Shown: positions 52,566 through 64,000 of the stretch, in pieces | How positions within the stretch are numbered: the stretch's first letter is position 1 | Layout: the number at the start of each line of letters is the position of its first letter | Source of the DNA: Streptomyces sp. NBC_01244 | Lineage (GTDB): Bacteria; Actinomycetota; Actinomycetes; Streptomycetales; Streptomycetaceae | Assembly: GCF_035987325.1 (NCBI RefSeq) | Contig: NZ_CP108488.1 | Span: forward strand, 6,634,001 to 6,698,000 | Reading direction: 5' to 3' | DNA: 64,000 nt | Translations under genes and position numbers: made by a program | Notes under the pieces: model-generated | The model's input: only the letters and a program-made list of their open reading frames with translations | Told to the model about the DNA's origin: nothing | The model's database searches: none

Positions 52566-52713
52566 ACGTGTACTCCGTGGGGGAGGCGGGGCGTGATGGG
52601 GGGCTGCTCATCATCGTAGATTTGCCGCAAAAACCACAAACAGAGGCTTACGGCCTGGTATGAACCTCCAGGGTCCCCGCCCCGGCGTGCGCGTGGCCGA
52701 TACTGGACGCGTT

Positions 52714-53937
52714 ATGGAAATCCTCATCCTTGCCGTAGTCATCGCCCTGGTCGCGGTCGGTGCGATCAGCGGGCTCGTGGTCAGCAGCCGCAAGAAGAAG
52801 CAGCTGCCCCCCACGGCCCCGCCCAGCACGCCGACCATCACTGCCCCGCCCGCCGAACCGCAGGTGGGGGAGGACGCCGCACCGACGGCGGAAGAACCGC
52901 GCCGCACGATCGAGGAGGTCGCCCTCCCCGACGCGGAGGCCGCCCTCGAATCGCCGGTCGCGGTCGAGGACCCGGTCGTCGAGGCCCCGCCCGCCCCCGA
53001 GATCGAGGTGCCCGAGCCCACCGCCGGCCGCCTGGTCCGGCTGCGCGCCCGCCTCGCCCGGTCGCAGAACACGCTCGGCAAGGGGCTGCTCACGCTGCTC
53101 TCCCGCGAGCACCTCGACGAGGACACCTGGGAGGAGATCGAGGAGACCCTCCTCATCGCCGACGTGGGTGTCGCGCCGACCCAGGAGCTGGTGGACCGGC
53201 TCCGCGAGCGGGTCAAGGTGCTCGGCACCCGTACCCCCGCCGATCTGCGCGCCCTGCTGAAGGAGGAGCTGGTCACGCTCCTCGGCACCGACTTCGACCG
53301 CGCGGTGAAGACCGAGAGCGGCGTGGACACCCCCGCCGTGATCATGGTCGTCGGCGTGAACGGCACCGGCAAGACCACCACCACCGGCAAGCTCGCCCGC
53401 GTGCTCGTCGCCGACGGCCGCAGCGTCGTGCTCGGTGCGGCGGACACCTTCCGCGCCGCCGCCGCCGACCAGCTCCAGACCTGGGGCGACCGGGTCGGGG
53501 CGCGCACCGTGCGCGGCCCCGAGGGCGGCGACCCGGCCTCGATCGCCTACGACGCGGTCAAGGAGGGCATCGCCGAGGGCGCCGACGTGGTGCTCATCGA
53601 CACGGCGGGCCGTCTGCACACCAAGACCGGTCTGATGGACGAGCTCGGCAAGGTCAAGCGCGTCGTGGAGAAGCACGGCCCGCTCGACGAGATCCTGCTG
53701 GTCCTGGACGCCACCACCGGGCAGAACGGCCTGACCCAGGCCCGCGTCTTCGCGGAGGTCGTGGACATCACCGGCATCGTGCTGACCAAGCTCGACGGCA
53801 CCGCCAAGGGCGGCATCGTCATCGCCGTCCAGCGCGAGCTCGGCGTCCCGGTCAAGCTCATCGGCCTCGGTGAGGGTGCGGACGACCTGGCGCCCTTCGA
53901 GCCGGAGGCCTTCGTCGACGCCCTGATCGGCGACTGA
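52714..53937 (+). CDS. ftsY: Signal recognition particle receptor FtsY
   Basis: 407 residues. An N-terminal membrane helix (MEILILAVVIALVAVGAISG), present in actinobacterial FtsY, and a Pro/Glu-rich acidic linker lead to the NG domain: G1 GVNGTGKTTTTGKLA, AADTFRAAAADQL, DTAGRLHTK, TKLDGTAKGG and GLGEGADDLAPF. It receives SRP-ribosome complexes at the membrane, partnering Ffh (61369-62943). The ATG at 52714 begins the helix; a GTG-type start further upstream is unlikely. Confidence 0.97.
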   Translation: MEILILAVVIALVAVGAISGLVVSSRKKKQLPPTAPPSTPTITAPPAEPQVGEDAAPTAEEPRRTIEEVALPDAEAALESPVAVEDPVVEAPPAPEIEVPEPTAGRLVRLRARLARSQNTLGKGLLTLLSREHLDEDTWEEIEETLLIADVGVAPTQELVDRLRERVKVLGTRTPADLRALLKEELVTLLGTDFDRAVKTESGVDTPAVIMVVGVNGTGKTTTTGKLARVLVADGRSVVLGAADTFRAAAADQLQTWGDRVGARTVRGPEGGDPASIAYDAVKEGIAEGADVVLIDTAGRLHTKTGLMDELGKVKRVVEKHGPLDEILLVLDATTGQNGLTQARVFAEVVDITGIVLTKLDGTAKGGIVIAVQRELGVPVKLIGLGEGADDLAPFEPEAFVDALIGD

Positions 53938-53962
53938 CCGCCCCCGACGCTCCTACGCCGGC

Positions 53963-53997
53963 CAGTGCCCCCGGGTCCCCAGGACCCGGGGGCACTG
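53963..53997. terminator. Bidirectional terminator between ftsY and the prim-pol gene
   Basis: A perfect 16-bp stem (CAGTGCCCCCGGGTCC / GGACCCGGGGGCACTG) with a CCA loop between convergent genes. Confidence 0.85.
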
Positions 53998-54045
53998 CCA
54001 TGTGCGGAGCCATGGGCGGAGCAGGGAGGGGAGCCGTGCGAGGAG

Positions 54046-54723
54046 CTATGAGCGGCGCAGCCGGTGGCAGAGGTAGGCGAGGGTGCCCAGCAGCAGGCGG
54101 GCCTGCGGGGGGTCCCCGGCCGAGTCCAGGGCCGGCGGGCGCATCCAGCCGACCGGGCCGAGGCCCGCGAAGTCCGAGGGCGGGGCGGTGACGTAGGAGC
54201 CCTGGCCCAGTGCGCGCAGATCGAGACCGGCGTCGTCCCAGCCCATCCGGTACAGCAGCTGCGGCAGCTCGGCCGCCGCCCCCGGGGCGACGAAGAACTG
54301 GGCCCGGCCGTCCGGGGTCGCGGTCACCGGGCCGAGCGGCAGCCCCATCCGCTCCAGCCGGACCAGCGCGCGCCGCCCGGCCTCCTCGGCGACCTCGATG
54401 ACGTCGAAGGAGCGGCCGACGGGGAGCAGGACCGCGGCTCCCGGGTACCCGCTCCAGGTCTCGGTGACCTCGTCGAGGGTGGCGCCGGCCGGGACGGTCG
54501 GAGCGAGGGCCAGCGGATGCGCCCCCGGCGCACCACAACTCGTATGACCGCAGGAGCAGTCGCGGGCGGGCCCCGCGGCACGGGCGCCGGGGACCACGTC
54601 CCAGCCCCAGAGTCCGGTGTACTCCGCCACCGTCGTGCACTCCGACGTCCGGCCGCGGCGCCGAGCGCCGGAACGGAACTCCTTGGTGCCGCGGCTGCCG
54701 CCGATCGTGAAGCCCATGCCCAT
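54046..54723 (-). CDS. Prim-pol (bifunctional DNA primase/polymerase N-terminal) domain protein
   Basis: 225 residues. After MGMGFTIGGSRGTKEF and a basic stretch comes a domain like the N-terminal primase/polymerase region of replication proteins: YTGLWGWDVVPGARA, CSCGHTSCGAPGAHPLA (Cys/His cluster), FDVIEVAEEAGRRALVRLE and GRAQFFVAPG. The usual DxD-type catalytic acids are not obvious (VIEVAEE in that position), so activity is doubtful. The ATG has GGAGG 5 bases upstream. Found at this position in other Streptomyces, as I recall; role unknown. Confidence 0.75.
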   Translation of the reverse strand: MGMGFTIGGSRGTKEFRSGARRRGRTSECTTVAEYTGLWGWDVVPGARAAGPARDCSCGHTSCGAPGAHPLALAPTVPAGATLDEVTETWSGYPGAAVLLPVGRSFDVIEVAEEAGRRALVRLERMGLPLGPVTATPDGRAQFFVAPGAAAELPQLLYRMGWDDAGLDLRALGQGSYVTAPPSDFAGLGPVGWMRPPALDSAGDPPQARLLLGTLAYLCHRLRRS

Positions 54724-55074
54724 GCCCCCTCCAACGGGTCGGACGTGCCGGTGGTTACGACGTAGGCCGGACCGGATGCCCGGCGCACTTCTCGCCGCGC
54801 GCGCCCCGGCGCACTCCTGTCCAACCGATCGGTTCCGCCTTCGTGTCAAGTGAATCGCGCCTGGCGGGTGGCGAGTTCATTCGAAGGGGTGGCGAATGGT
54901 GGCGTTTCCGGGATCGACCTCGCCGAAGGGGTGATCGTAGGATTACTTTCGGTGCACGAAGCGCGAAGAGAAGACGTGTTCGCGGGTATGCCGGAGGCAT
55001 GGCGTGAAGGACCTGTGAAGACCGTTTCCCGACTGGGTTTCGTGTTGAAGAGGCTGACGGATGGGGGCGTTCCA
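54724..55074. other. Intergenic region upstream of nsdA
   Basis: A 351-bp divergent region. GGTGGCGA occurs at 54867-54874 and 54888-54895, with a near-copy GGTGGCGT at 54898-54905, spaced two and one helical turns apart, which might be activator sites. An open frame continues into nsdA from 54850 but reads as non-conserved sequence. Confidence 0.4.
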
Positions 55075-56637
55075 GTGAGCGGCAACGGCGCAAGCGGAAC
55101 GAGTGCGGAGCCCGACGTGTCGCCCGCCGGCACGCCGGACCGGGACTCCGCGCGGGATGCCGCACAGGACTGCCCGCAGGACGCCACCGTCCGCAACGAG
55201 CAGCTGACGTCCTGGTTCGTCCGCAGCGGCTGGTCCAAGGGCGAGCTCGCCCGCCAGGTCAACCGCCGCGCCCGCCAGATGGGCGCCCACCACATCAGCA
55301 CCGACACCTCGCGGGTCCGCCGCTGGCTCGACGGCGAACAGCCCCGCGAGCCCGTCCCGCGGATCCTGTCCGAGCTGTTCTCCGAGCGCTTCGGCTCCGT
55401 CGTCGCCATCGAGCACCTCGGCCTGCGCACCGCCCACCAGACCCCCTCCGTGTCCGGCGTCGACCTGCCCTGGGCCGGCCCGCAGACCATCGAGCTGCTC
55501 GGCGAGTTCTCCCGCAGCGACCTGATGCTGGCCCGCCGCGGCTTCCTCGGGACCTCGCTCGCCCTGTCCGCCGGCCCCGCCCTCATCGAGCCCATGCAGC
55601 GCTGGCTCGTACCGGTTCCGGCCGCCGACCCGGGACCCCGGGAGGCGGGGCCGGCGGGCGCCCTGAGCGGCCACCGGCCGCCCCGGCTCTCCGAGCCCGA
55701 GGTGGACCTCCTCGAAGCCACCACCGTGATGTTCCGCCAGTGGGACGCCCAGTGCGGCGGCGGACTGCGCCGCAAGGCCGTCGTGGGCCAGCTCCACGAG
55801 GTCACCGACCTGCTCCAGGAGAACCACCCGGCCCCGGTCACGAAGCGGCTCTTCAAGGTCGCCGCCGAACTCGCCGAGCTCGCCGGCTGGATGAGCTACG
55901 ACATCGGCCTGCACCCCACCGCGCAGAAGTACTTCGTCCTCGCGCTGCACGCGGCCAAGGAGGGCGGGGACAAGCCCCTGGGCTCGTACATCCTCTCCAG
56001 CATGAGCCGCCAGATGATCCACCTGGGCCGCCCCGAGGACGCCCTGGAGCTCATCCACCTGGCCCAGTACGGCAGCCGCGACTGCGCGGGTCCCCGTACC
56101 CAGGCCATGCTGTATGCGATGGAGGCCCGCGCCTACGCCAACATGGGCCAGCCCAGCCGCTGCAAGCGGGCCGTGCGGATGGCCGAGGACACCTTCTCCG
56201 ACGTCGGCTTCGACTCCGAGCCCGAGCCCGACTGGATCCGGTTCTTCTCCGAGGCCGAGCTCAACGGCGAGAACTCCCATTCCTACCGGGACCTGGCCTA
56301 CGTCGCGGGCCGCAGCCCCATGTACGCCTCCCTCGCCGAACCGGTCATGGAGCGCGCCGTCGAGCTCTTCGAGAAGGACGAGGAACACCAGCGCTCCTAC
56401 GCCCTCAACCTCATCGGCATGGCCACCGTGCACCTGCTCCAGCGCGAGCCCGAGCAGGCCACCGTCCTCGTCGGCCGCGCCCTCGACGTGGCGGGAAAGG
56501 TGCGGTCCGAACGGGTCAACACCCGGCTGCGCAAGACCGTCGACACCGCCGCGCGTGAGTACGGCGACGTCGCGGACGTGGTGCGGCTGACCGACCACCT
56601 CGCCTCCCGCCTCCCCGAGGCCGCGGAGGCCGTCTGA
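55075..56637 (+). CDS. nsdA: NsdA-type regulator (negative effector of development and antibiotic production)
   Basis: 520 residues from GTG 55075 (M-S-G-N-G-A-S-G), where the homologue starts as I recall. A helix-turn-helix-like segment (SWFVRSGWSKGELARQVNRRARQMG) with TDTSRVRRWLDGEQPR at the N-terminus is followed by a hydrophobic stretch (RRGFLGTSLALSAGPALIEP) and a TPR-like helical repeat region (KYFVLALHAAKEGGDKPLGSY, GRPEDALELIHLAQYGS, RAYANMGQPSRCKRAVRMAE). Disruption of nsdA in S. coelicolor raises antibiotic and spore production (established). GGGGG precedes the start. Confidence 0.88.
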   Translation: MSGNGASGTSAEPDVSPAGTPDRDSARDAAQDCPQDATVRNEQLTSWFVRSGWSKGELARQVNRRARQMGAHHISTDTSRVRRWLDGEQPREPVPRILSELFSERFGSVVAIEHLGLRTAHQTPSVSGVDLPWAGPQTIELLGEFSRSDLMLARRGFLGTSLALSAGPALIEPMQRWLVPVPAADPGPREAGPAGALSGHRPPRLSEPEVDLLEATTVMFRQWDAQCGGGLRRKAVVGQLHEVTDLLQENHPAPVTKRLFKVAAELAELAGWMSYDIGLHPTAQKYFVLALHAAKEGGDKPLGSYILSSMSRQMIHLGRPEDALELIHLAQYGSRDCAGPRTQAMLYAMEARAYANMGQPSRCKRAVRMAEDTFSDVGFDSEPEPDWIRFFSEAELNGENSHSYRDLAYVAGRSPMYASLAEPVMERAVELFEKDEEHQRSYALNLIGMATVHLLQREPEQATVLVGRALDVAGKVRSERVNTRLRKTVDTAAREYGDVADVVRLTDHLASRLPEAAEAV

Positions 56638-57025
56638 CGGCCACCCGGCCGCCCCAAGGCCCCCGGCCGCGGCAGTCACCCCGTGAAGCCCGATCAGGCT
56701 CCCCCAGCCAGGTTCCCCGGGTCATCGCCGCGGCCGGGCTGTTCTTTGCCGCTAAACCGCGGCCGCTCTCGCGGACGTGGTTGCTCGCCGTCGTGGTTGC
56801 TCAATTGATGGTTGCGGCTGTTCATCGGGCTGTAACAGGCCGGACGCCTTCGTCATCGGGGCGAAACACCTGGCGGCGCCGCCGGAAACCGGCCTGCGCG
56901 AATCTCAGGGCCAATAACCGGCCAGCCCCCGGGCCGGAACACCCTCAGGCCTGATTCACGAACCAGCGCCGCTCAGGTTTTCACGATCGCCCGCACGCGA
57001 ACGTACCGACGACGAGGAGACGCCG
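56638..57025. other. Promoter region of the amtB operon
   Basis: A 388-bp gap between nsdA and amtB. It holds the two GlnR-like boxes at 56821-56867 and several short A/T-rich stretches. No gene is seen. Confidence 0.5.
56821..56867 (+). promoter_or_regulatory. Pair of GlnR-type boxes upstream of amtB
   Basis: TTCAT-CGGGCT-GTAAC (56821-56836) and GTCAT-CGGGGC-GAAAC (56852-56867) match the gTnAC-n6-GaAAC consensus for GlnR half-sites. Their starts are 31 bases apart (three helical turns) rather than the usual 22. GlnR activates amtB-glnK-glnD under nitrogen limitation in S. coelicolor. Confidence 0.65.
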
Positions 57026-58707
<1,682 letters not shown>

Positions 58708-58724
58708 GCGATTGGAACCCCTGG

Positions 58725-61154
58725 GTGACGAGTGTCGAAGAGACCACGGACGGCGGTAGCACCGCCGACCAGGGACCCAGCGGGTACGCCGCGGCCCGGC
58801 TGCGACTCCTCCAGGAGGAGTCGCGGTCCGGGCCTTCCCGGCGTTCCGCCCTGGCGTCCCTGACCGACGACTGGCTGAAGGCGCTGTTCGCCACCGCGGT
58901 GAAGGAGACGGGCGTGCGGGGCGCCGCCCTCGTCGCCGTCGGTGGCTACGGCCGCGCCGAACTCTCCCCCCGCAGCGACCTCGACCTGGTCCTGCTCCAC
59001 GACGGCAAGGCCGAACCGCGGGCACTGGCCGCCCTGGCCGACCGGCTCTGGTACCCCGTCTGGGACCTCGGGGTCGCCCTCGACCACTCGGTGCGCACCC
59101 CCGGCGAAGCCCGCAAGACCGCCGCCGAAGACCTCAAGGTGCACCTCGGACTGCTCGACGCCCGGCCCGTCGCGGGCGACGCCGGGCTCCTCGCGGGACT
59201 GCGCACCTCCGTCCTGGCGGACTGGCGCAACCACGCCGCCAAACGGCTGCCCCAGCTGCACTCCCTGTGCCGCGAGCGGGCCGAGCGTGCCGGGGAGCTC
59301 CGCTTCCTGCTGGAACCCGACCTCAAGGAGGCCCGCGGCGGCCTGCGCGACGTCACCGCGCTGCGGGCCGTCGCCGCCTCCTGGCTGGCCGACGCCCCGC
59401 GCGAGGGCCTCGCCGAAGCCCGGCGCCGGCTGCTCGACGCCCGGGACGCGCTGCACCTGGTGACCGGCCGCGCCACCGACCGGCTCTCCCTCCAGGAACA
59501 GACCCCGGTCGCGGCGCAGCTCGGTCTGCTCGACGCCGATGCCCTGCTCAGGGAGGTGTACGAGGCCGCGCGGGTGGTCTCGTACGCCGGTGACGTGACC
59601 TGGCGCGAGGTCGGGCGCGTGCTCCGGGCGCGGTCCGCCCGCCCCCGGCTCCGCGGTCTGCTCGGCACCCGCGGCTCCGTACCGGAGCGGGCGCCGCTCG
59701 CCGAAGGCGTCGTCGAGTCCGACGGCGAGGCCGTACTGGCCCTGGCCGCGCGGCCCGACCGGGACCCGGTGCTGCCCCTGCGCTTCGGCGCGGCCGCCGC
59801 CCAGGCCGGACTGCCCGTCTCGCTGCACGCCGTACGCAGGCTCGCGGCGCAGGCGAAGCCGCTGCCGGTGCCGTGGCCGGCCGAGGCCCGGGAGCAGCTG
59901 CTGACCCTGCTGGGCGCGGGGGAGCCGACGGTGGCCGTGTGGGAGGCGCTGGAGGCCGAGGGGATCATCACGAAGCTGCTGCCCGACTGGGAGCGGGTGC
60001 GGTGCCGGCCGCAGCGCAACCCGGTGCACACCTGGACCGTGGACCGGCACCTCGTCGAGACGGCCGTCCGGGCCTCCGAGCTGACCCGCCGGGTGGGCCG
60101 CCCCGACCTCCTCCTGATGGCCGCCCTGCTGCACGACATCGGCAAGGGCTGGCCCGGCGACCACTCGGTGGCCGGCGAGACGATCGCGCGCGACATGGCC
60201 GTGCGGGTGGGCTTCGACGCGGAGGACGTCGCCGTGCTGGGCGTGCTCGTACGCCACCACCTGCTGCTGATCGACACCGCCACGCGGCGGGACCTGGACG
60301 ACCCGGCGACGGTCAAGGCGGTGGCCGAGGCGGTCGGTTCCCCCGGCACGCTGGAGATCCTGCACGCGCTGACGGAGGCCGACGCGCTGGCCACCGGCCC
60401 GGCCGCGTGGAGCGCGTGGCGCGGCTCTCTCGTGGCCGACCTGGTCGCCCGGGTCGCCGCCGTGCTGCGCGGCGCCGCCCCGGCCGTGACGGAACTGGAG
60501 ATCCCGACCACCGAGCAGGAGCGGCTGGCGGTGGAGGCGCTGCGCACCGGAGAGCCCGTACTGGCCCTGCACGCCCGGCAGGAGGAGGACGCGGTCGGCG
60601 TGGAACTGGTGGTGGCCGTCCCCGACCAGCCGGGCGTACTGCCCTCGGTGGCCGGCGTCCTGGCACTGCACCGGCTCACCGTGCGGGCGGCCGACCTGCG
60701 CTCGATGGAGCTCCCGGACCGGCTGGGCGAGGTACTGGTCCTGCGCTGGCGGGTGGCCGCGGAGTACGGCTCCCTGCCGCAGGCCGCACGGCTGCGCACC
60801 GATCTGGTGCGGGCCCTGGACGGCTCGCTGGACGTCCCGTCGAAGCTGGCGGACCGCGAGGCGGCGTACCCGCGCCGGCGCGGGGTGGTACCGCCGCCGC
60901 CCCGGGTCACGGTGGTGCCCGAGGTCTCCTCCCTCGCCACGGTCCTGGAGGTTCGGGCGCCCGACGCGGTCGGTCTGTTACACCGGATCGGGCGCGCGCT
61001 GGAGTCCTCCGGGGTGCGGGTGCGCAGTGCGCACGTGTCCACGCTCGGCGCGAATGCCGTGGACACGGTGTACGTGGTCGACGCCGACGGCAAACCCCTG
61101 ACGGCGTCGGCGGCGACAGCCCTGGCGGGCTCGGTCCAGGCGGCCCTGGCGTAG
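58725..61154 (+). CDS. glnD: [Protein-PII] nucleotidylyltransferase GlnD
   Basis: 809 residues. The nucleotidyltransferase motif is GGYGRAEL (73-80) with DLDL (85-88), an HD domain contains LLMAALLHDIGKGWPGDHS, and two ACT-like domains close the protein (VVAVPDQPGVLPSVAG; VRAPDAVGLLHRIGRAL). In actinomycetes the enzyme adenylylates and deadenylylates PII in response to glutamine, rather than uridylylating it. The GTG start lies 17 bases after glnK. A copy of a dispersed GC-rich repeat follows the gene. Confidence 0.96.
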   Translation: MTSVEETTDGGSTADQGPSGYAAARLRLLQEESRSGPSRRSALASLTDDWLKALFATAVKETGVRGAALVAVGGYGRAELSPRSDLDLVLLHDGKAEPRALAALADRLWYPVWDLGVALDHSVRTPGEARKTAAEDLKVHLGLLDARPVAGDAGLLAGLRTSVLADWRNHAAKRLPQLHSLCRERAERAGELRFLLEPDLKEARGGLRDVTALRAVAASWLADAPREGLAEARRRLLDARDALHLVTGRATDRLSLQEQTPVAAQLGLLDADALLREVYEAARVVSYAGDVTWREVGRVLRARSARPRLRGLLGTRGSVPERAPLAEGVVESDGEAVLALAARPDRDPVLPLRFGAAAAQAGLPVSLHAVRRLAAQAKPLPVPWPAEAREQLLTLLGAGEPTVAVWEALEAEGIITKLLPDWERVRCRPQRNPVHTWTVDRHLVETAVRASELTRRVGRPDLLLMAALLHDIGKGWPGDHSVAGETIARDMAVRVGFDAEDVAVLGVLVRHHLLLIDTATRRDLDDPATVKAVAEAVGSPGTLEILHALTEADALATGPAAWSAWRGSLVADLVARVAAVLRGAAPAVTELEIPTTEQERLAVEALRTGEPVLALHARQEEDAVGVELVVAVPDQPGVLPSVAGVLALHRLTVRAADLRSMELPDRLGEVLVLRWRVAAEYGSLPQAARLRTDLVRALDGSLDVPSKLADREAAYPRRRGVVPPPPRVTVVPEVSSLATVLEVRAPDAVGLLHRIGRALESSGVRVRSAHVSTLGANAVDTVYVVDADGKPLTASAATALAGSVQAALA

Positions 61155-61212
61155 CGGGCGGACGCGCGCTCCGCGCACGTGTCCTCAAAGGCCGGACGGG
61201 CTGGATCTTCCA

Positions 61213-61256
61213 GCCTCGCCGGCGTTTGAGGCGCGGGGTCCGGGGCGGAGCCCCGG
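61213..61256. repeat. Dispersed 44-bp GC-rich repeat (intergenic copy)
   Basis: Core CCTCGCCGGCGTTTGAGGC followed by GCGGGGTCCGGGGCGGAGCC; identical in reverse complement to the segment in smc at 46333-46376. The flanking inverted repeat GCTGGA-TCT-TCCAGC (61200-61214) is present only here. Related GC-rich elements are frequent between Streptomyces genes. Confidence 0.85.
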
Positions 61257-61368
61257 GGAACGGTGGAAGGGCGGGTAGGGGATTGCCGCCCGCAGGGCCG
61301 GGCCGGTGGCGGGGACCGATACCCTGGGGGACGACCACACGCCCCCGACCCGAGGAATCGCGACCACC

Positions 61369-62943
61369 GTGTTCGATACGCTTTCCGACCGCCTCAGCGC
61401 GACCTTCAAGTCCCTCCGGGGCAAAGGCCGCCTCTCCGAGCAGGACATCGACGCTGCGGCGCGGGAAATCCGTATCGCCCTCCTCGAGGCCGACGTCGCC
61501 CTCCCCGTCGTCCGCTCCTTCATCGCGAACGTCAAGGAGCGCGCCCGCGGCGAAGAGGTCTCCAAGGCCCTGAACCCGGGCCAGCAGGTCCTCAAGATCG
61601 TCAACGACGAGCTGGTCTCCATCCTCGGCGGCGAGACCCGGCGGCTGCGCTTCGCCAAGACCGCGCCCACGGTGATCATGCTCGCCGGCCTCCAGGGTGC
61701 CGGTAAGACCACCCTCGCCGGAAAGCTCGGCCTGTGGCTGAAGGGGCAGGGCCACACCCCGCTCCTCGTCGCCTGCGACCTCCAGCGCCCCAACGCCGTC
61801 AACCAGCTCTCGGTCGTGGCCGAGCGGGCCGGTGTGGCCGTCTACGCCCCCGCGCCGGGCAACGGCGTCGGTGACCCGGTCCAGGTCGCCAAGGACTCCA
61901 TCGAGTACGCGCGCACCAAGCAGTACGACGTGGTCATCGTCGACACCGCGGGCCGCCTCGGCATCGACCAGGAACTGATGCAGCAGGCCGCGGACATCCG
62001 CGACGCCGTCAGCCCGGACGAGATCCTCTTCGTTGTCGACGCCATGATCGGCCAGGACGCGGTCAACACCGCCGAGGCCTTCCGCGACGGCGTCGGCTTC
62101 GACGGCGTCGTGCTCTCGAAGCTCGACGGCGACGCCCGCGGTGGTGCCGCGCTCTCCATCGCGCACGTCACCGGCAAGCAGATCATCTTCGCCTCGAACG
62201 GCGAGAAGCTCGACGAGTTCGACGCCTTCCACCCGGACCGCATGGCGGGCCGGATCCTCGACATGGGTGACATGCTCACCCTGATCGAGCAGGCCGAGAA
62301 GACCTTCAGCCAGGCCGAAGCCGAGAAGATGGCGGCCAAGCTGCAGAAGGGCCCGAAGGAGTTCACGCTCGACGACTTCCTGTCCCAGATGGAGCAGGTC
62401 CGCAAGATGGGCTCCATCTCCAAGCTGCTCGGCATGCTCCCGGGCATGGGGCAGATCAAGGACCAGATCAACAACATCGACGAGCGCGACGTGGACCGCA
62501 CCGCCGCGATCATCAAGTCGATGACCCCGGCCGAGCGCCAGGACCCGCACCTCATCAACGGCTCGCGCCGCGCCCGTATCGCCAAGGGCTCCGGCACCGA
62601 GGTCAGCGCCGTCAAGTCGCTCGTCGAGCGGTTCTTCGAGGCCCGCAAGATGATGTCCCGCATGGCCCAGGGCGGCGGCATGCCGGGCATGCCCGGCATG
62701 CCCGGGATGGGCGGCGGCCCCGGCCGGCAGAAGAAGCAGGTCAAGCAGGCCAAGGGCAAGCGCAAGAGCGGCAACCCGATGAAGCGCAAGGAAGAAGAGG
62801 CCGCGGCCGCCGCGCGCCGCGAGGCGGGTCCGGAGGCGATCGAGCCCGCCGCCGGCGGGAACCCGTTCGGCCTGCCCACCGGTGGGGCCCAGCCCGAACA
62901 GGATTTCGACCTTCCGGACGAGTTCAAGAAGTTCATGAAGTAG
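61369..62943 (+). CDS. ffh: Signal recognition particle protein Ffh
   Basis: 524 residues. NG domain: G1 [55 protein letters not shown]. The M domain follows with [12 protein letters not shown] and [21 protein letters not shown], the Met-rich groove that binds signal sequences and 4.5S RNA. It targets nascent membrane proteins to FtsY, encoded 8 kb upstream. The GTG start ([18 protein letters not shown]) has GAGGAA 11 bases upstream. Confidence 0.97.
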   Translation: MFDTLSDRLSATFKSLRGKGRLSEQDIDAAAREIRIALLEADVALPVVRSFIANVKERARGEEVSKALNPGQQVLKIVNDELVSILGGETRRLRFAKTAPTVIMLAGLQGAGKTTLAGKLGLWLKGQGHTPLLVACDLQRPNAVNQLSVVAERAGVAVYAPAPGNGVGDPVQVAKDSIEYARTKQYDVVIVDTAGRLGIDQELMQQAADIRDAVSPDEILFVVDAMIGQDAVNTAEAFRDGVGFDGVVLSKLDGDARGGAALSIAHVTGKQIIFASNGEKLDEFDAFHPDRMAGRILDMGDMLTLIEQAEKTFSQAEAEKMAAKLQKGPKEFTLDDFLSQMEQVRKMGSISKLLGMLPGMGQIKDQINNIDERDVDRTAAIIKSMTPAERQDPHLINGSRRARIAKGSGTEVSAVKSLVERFFEARKMMSRMAQGGGMPGMPGMPGMGGGPGRQKKQVKQAKGKRKSGNPMKRKEEEAAAAARREAGPEAIEPAAGGNPFGLPTGGAQPEQDFDLPDEFKKFMK

Positions 62944-62982
62944 CAGCGAGGCAGCGGCGACGTAGTCGTACGGAGCCACGCG

Positions 62983-63012
62983 AGCCCCGGCCGGATCACT
63001 CCGGCCGGGGCT
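62983..63012 (+). terminator. Terminator after ffh
   Basis: A perfect 13-bp stem (AGCCCCGGCCGGA / TCCGGCCGGGGCT) with a TCAC loop, followed by TCGCC. Confidence 0.8.
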
Positions 63013-63092
63013 TCGCCGTGTGGCCCGCCGCCGGGGGCGACGGTCCGGTTTGTCGCTTATGGTCGGCCGGGAGGACGGCAGAAGGAGGCCAC

Positions 63093-64000
<908 letters not shown>

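Noticed and set aside
54850..55074. N-terminal extension of nsdA by 75 codons
   Set aside because: The added residues lie in the divergent promoter region, look unconserved, and a GTG with reasonable SD stands at the expected start.

Overview
The window is from a Streptomyces chromosome, or that of a very close relative. The DNA is very GC-rich with strong G/C third-position bias, and GTG and TTG starts are common. It carries paired conservons (sensor kinase, roadblock, DUF742, GTPase), HupS with its lysine-rich tail, NdgR and NsdA. From memory, the gene order matches the conserved core of S. coelicolor around SCO5534-SCO5587 (accB/accE, two conservons, gltX, tRNA Gln/Glu, ndgR-leuCD, hupS, gpsA-ddlA, thiL, recG, rnc-mutM, smc, ftsY, nsdA, amtB-glnK-glnD, ffh, ftsH). 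Symbols below rest on motifs plus that order; no database was searched.

Layout. 1-3.7 kb: the end of a TPM-domain membrane protein, a YceI gene with a palindromic promoter, and the AccB/AccE acyl-CoA carboxylase subunits. 3.8-14.4 kb: two complete conservons in tandem on the minus strand; their small subunits are almost identical while the kinases have diverged. 15-19 kb: an FAH-family enzyme, gltX, a HAD phosphatase and five tRNA genes (Gln-Glu-Glu-Gln-Glu), i.e. the charging enzyme beside its two substrates. 19-23 kb: ndgR divergent from leuCD, a small conserved gene and hupS. 23-30 kb: cofactor F420 (cofC), phospholipid (plsC-gpsA), cell wall (ddlA) and thiamine (thiL-thiD) genes. 30-40 kb: rpmB, a DAK2 protein, recG interrupted by an intein, rsmD, coaD, a DivIVA-like coiled-coil protein, yceD-rpmF and rnc. 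40-44 kb: mutM, an HxlR regulator with a flavodoxin-like reductase, a secreted CAP protein and acylphosphatase. 44-54 kb: smc, a glucose-type permease, a two-gene permease/flavin oxidoreductase unit and ftsY. 54-64 kb: a prim-pol domain protein, nsdA, the nitrogen operon amtB-glnK-glnD, ffh and the start of ftsH.

The strongest unusual feature is an in-frame insertion of 339 codons between the Lys and Thr of the RecG Walker A loop. It has the hallmarks of a class 3 intein (Ala1, and Trp/Cys/Thr in place of Cys1) plus an apparently intact LAGLIDADG homing endonuclease. Others are a low-complexity insertion of about 115 residues in the Smc hinge, built from a hexanucleotide tract and a 44-bp repeat that recurs exactly between glnD and ffh; probable gene conversion between the two conservons; and several well-formed operator candidates (yceI, ndgR-leuC, amtB).

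Most gene boundaries were set by checking start codons and Shine-Dalgarno spacing by eye. Strong inverted repeats between transcription units are listed as terminators.
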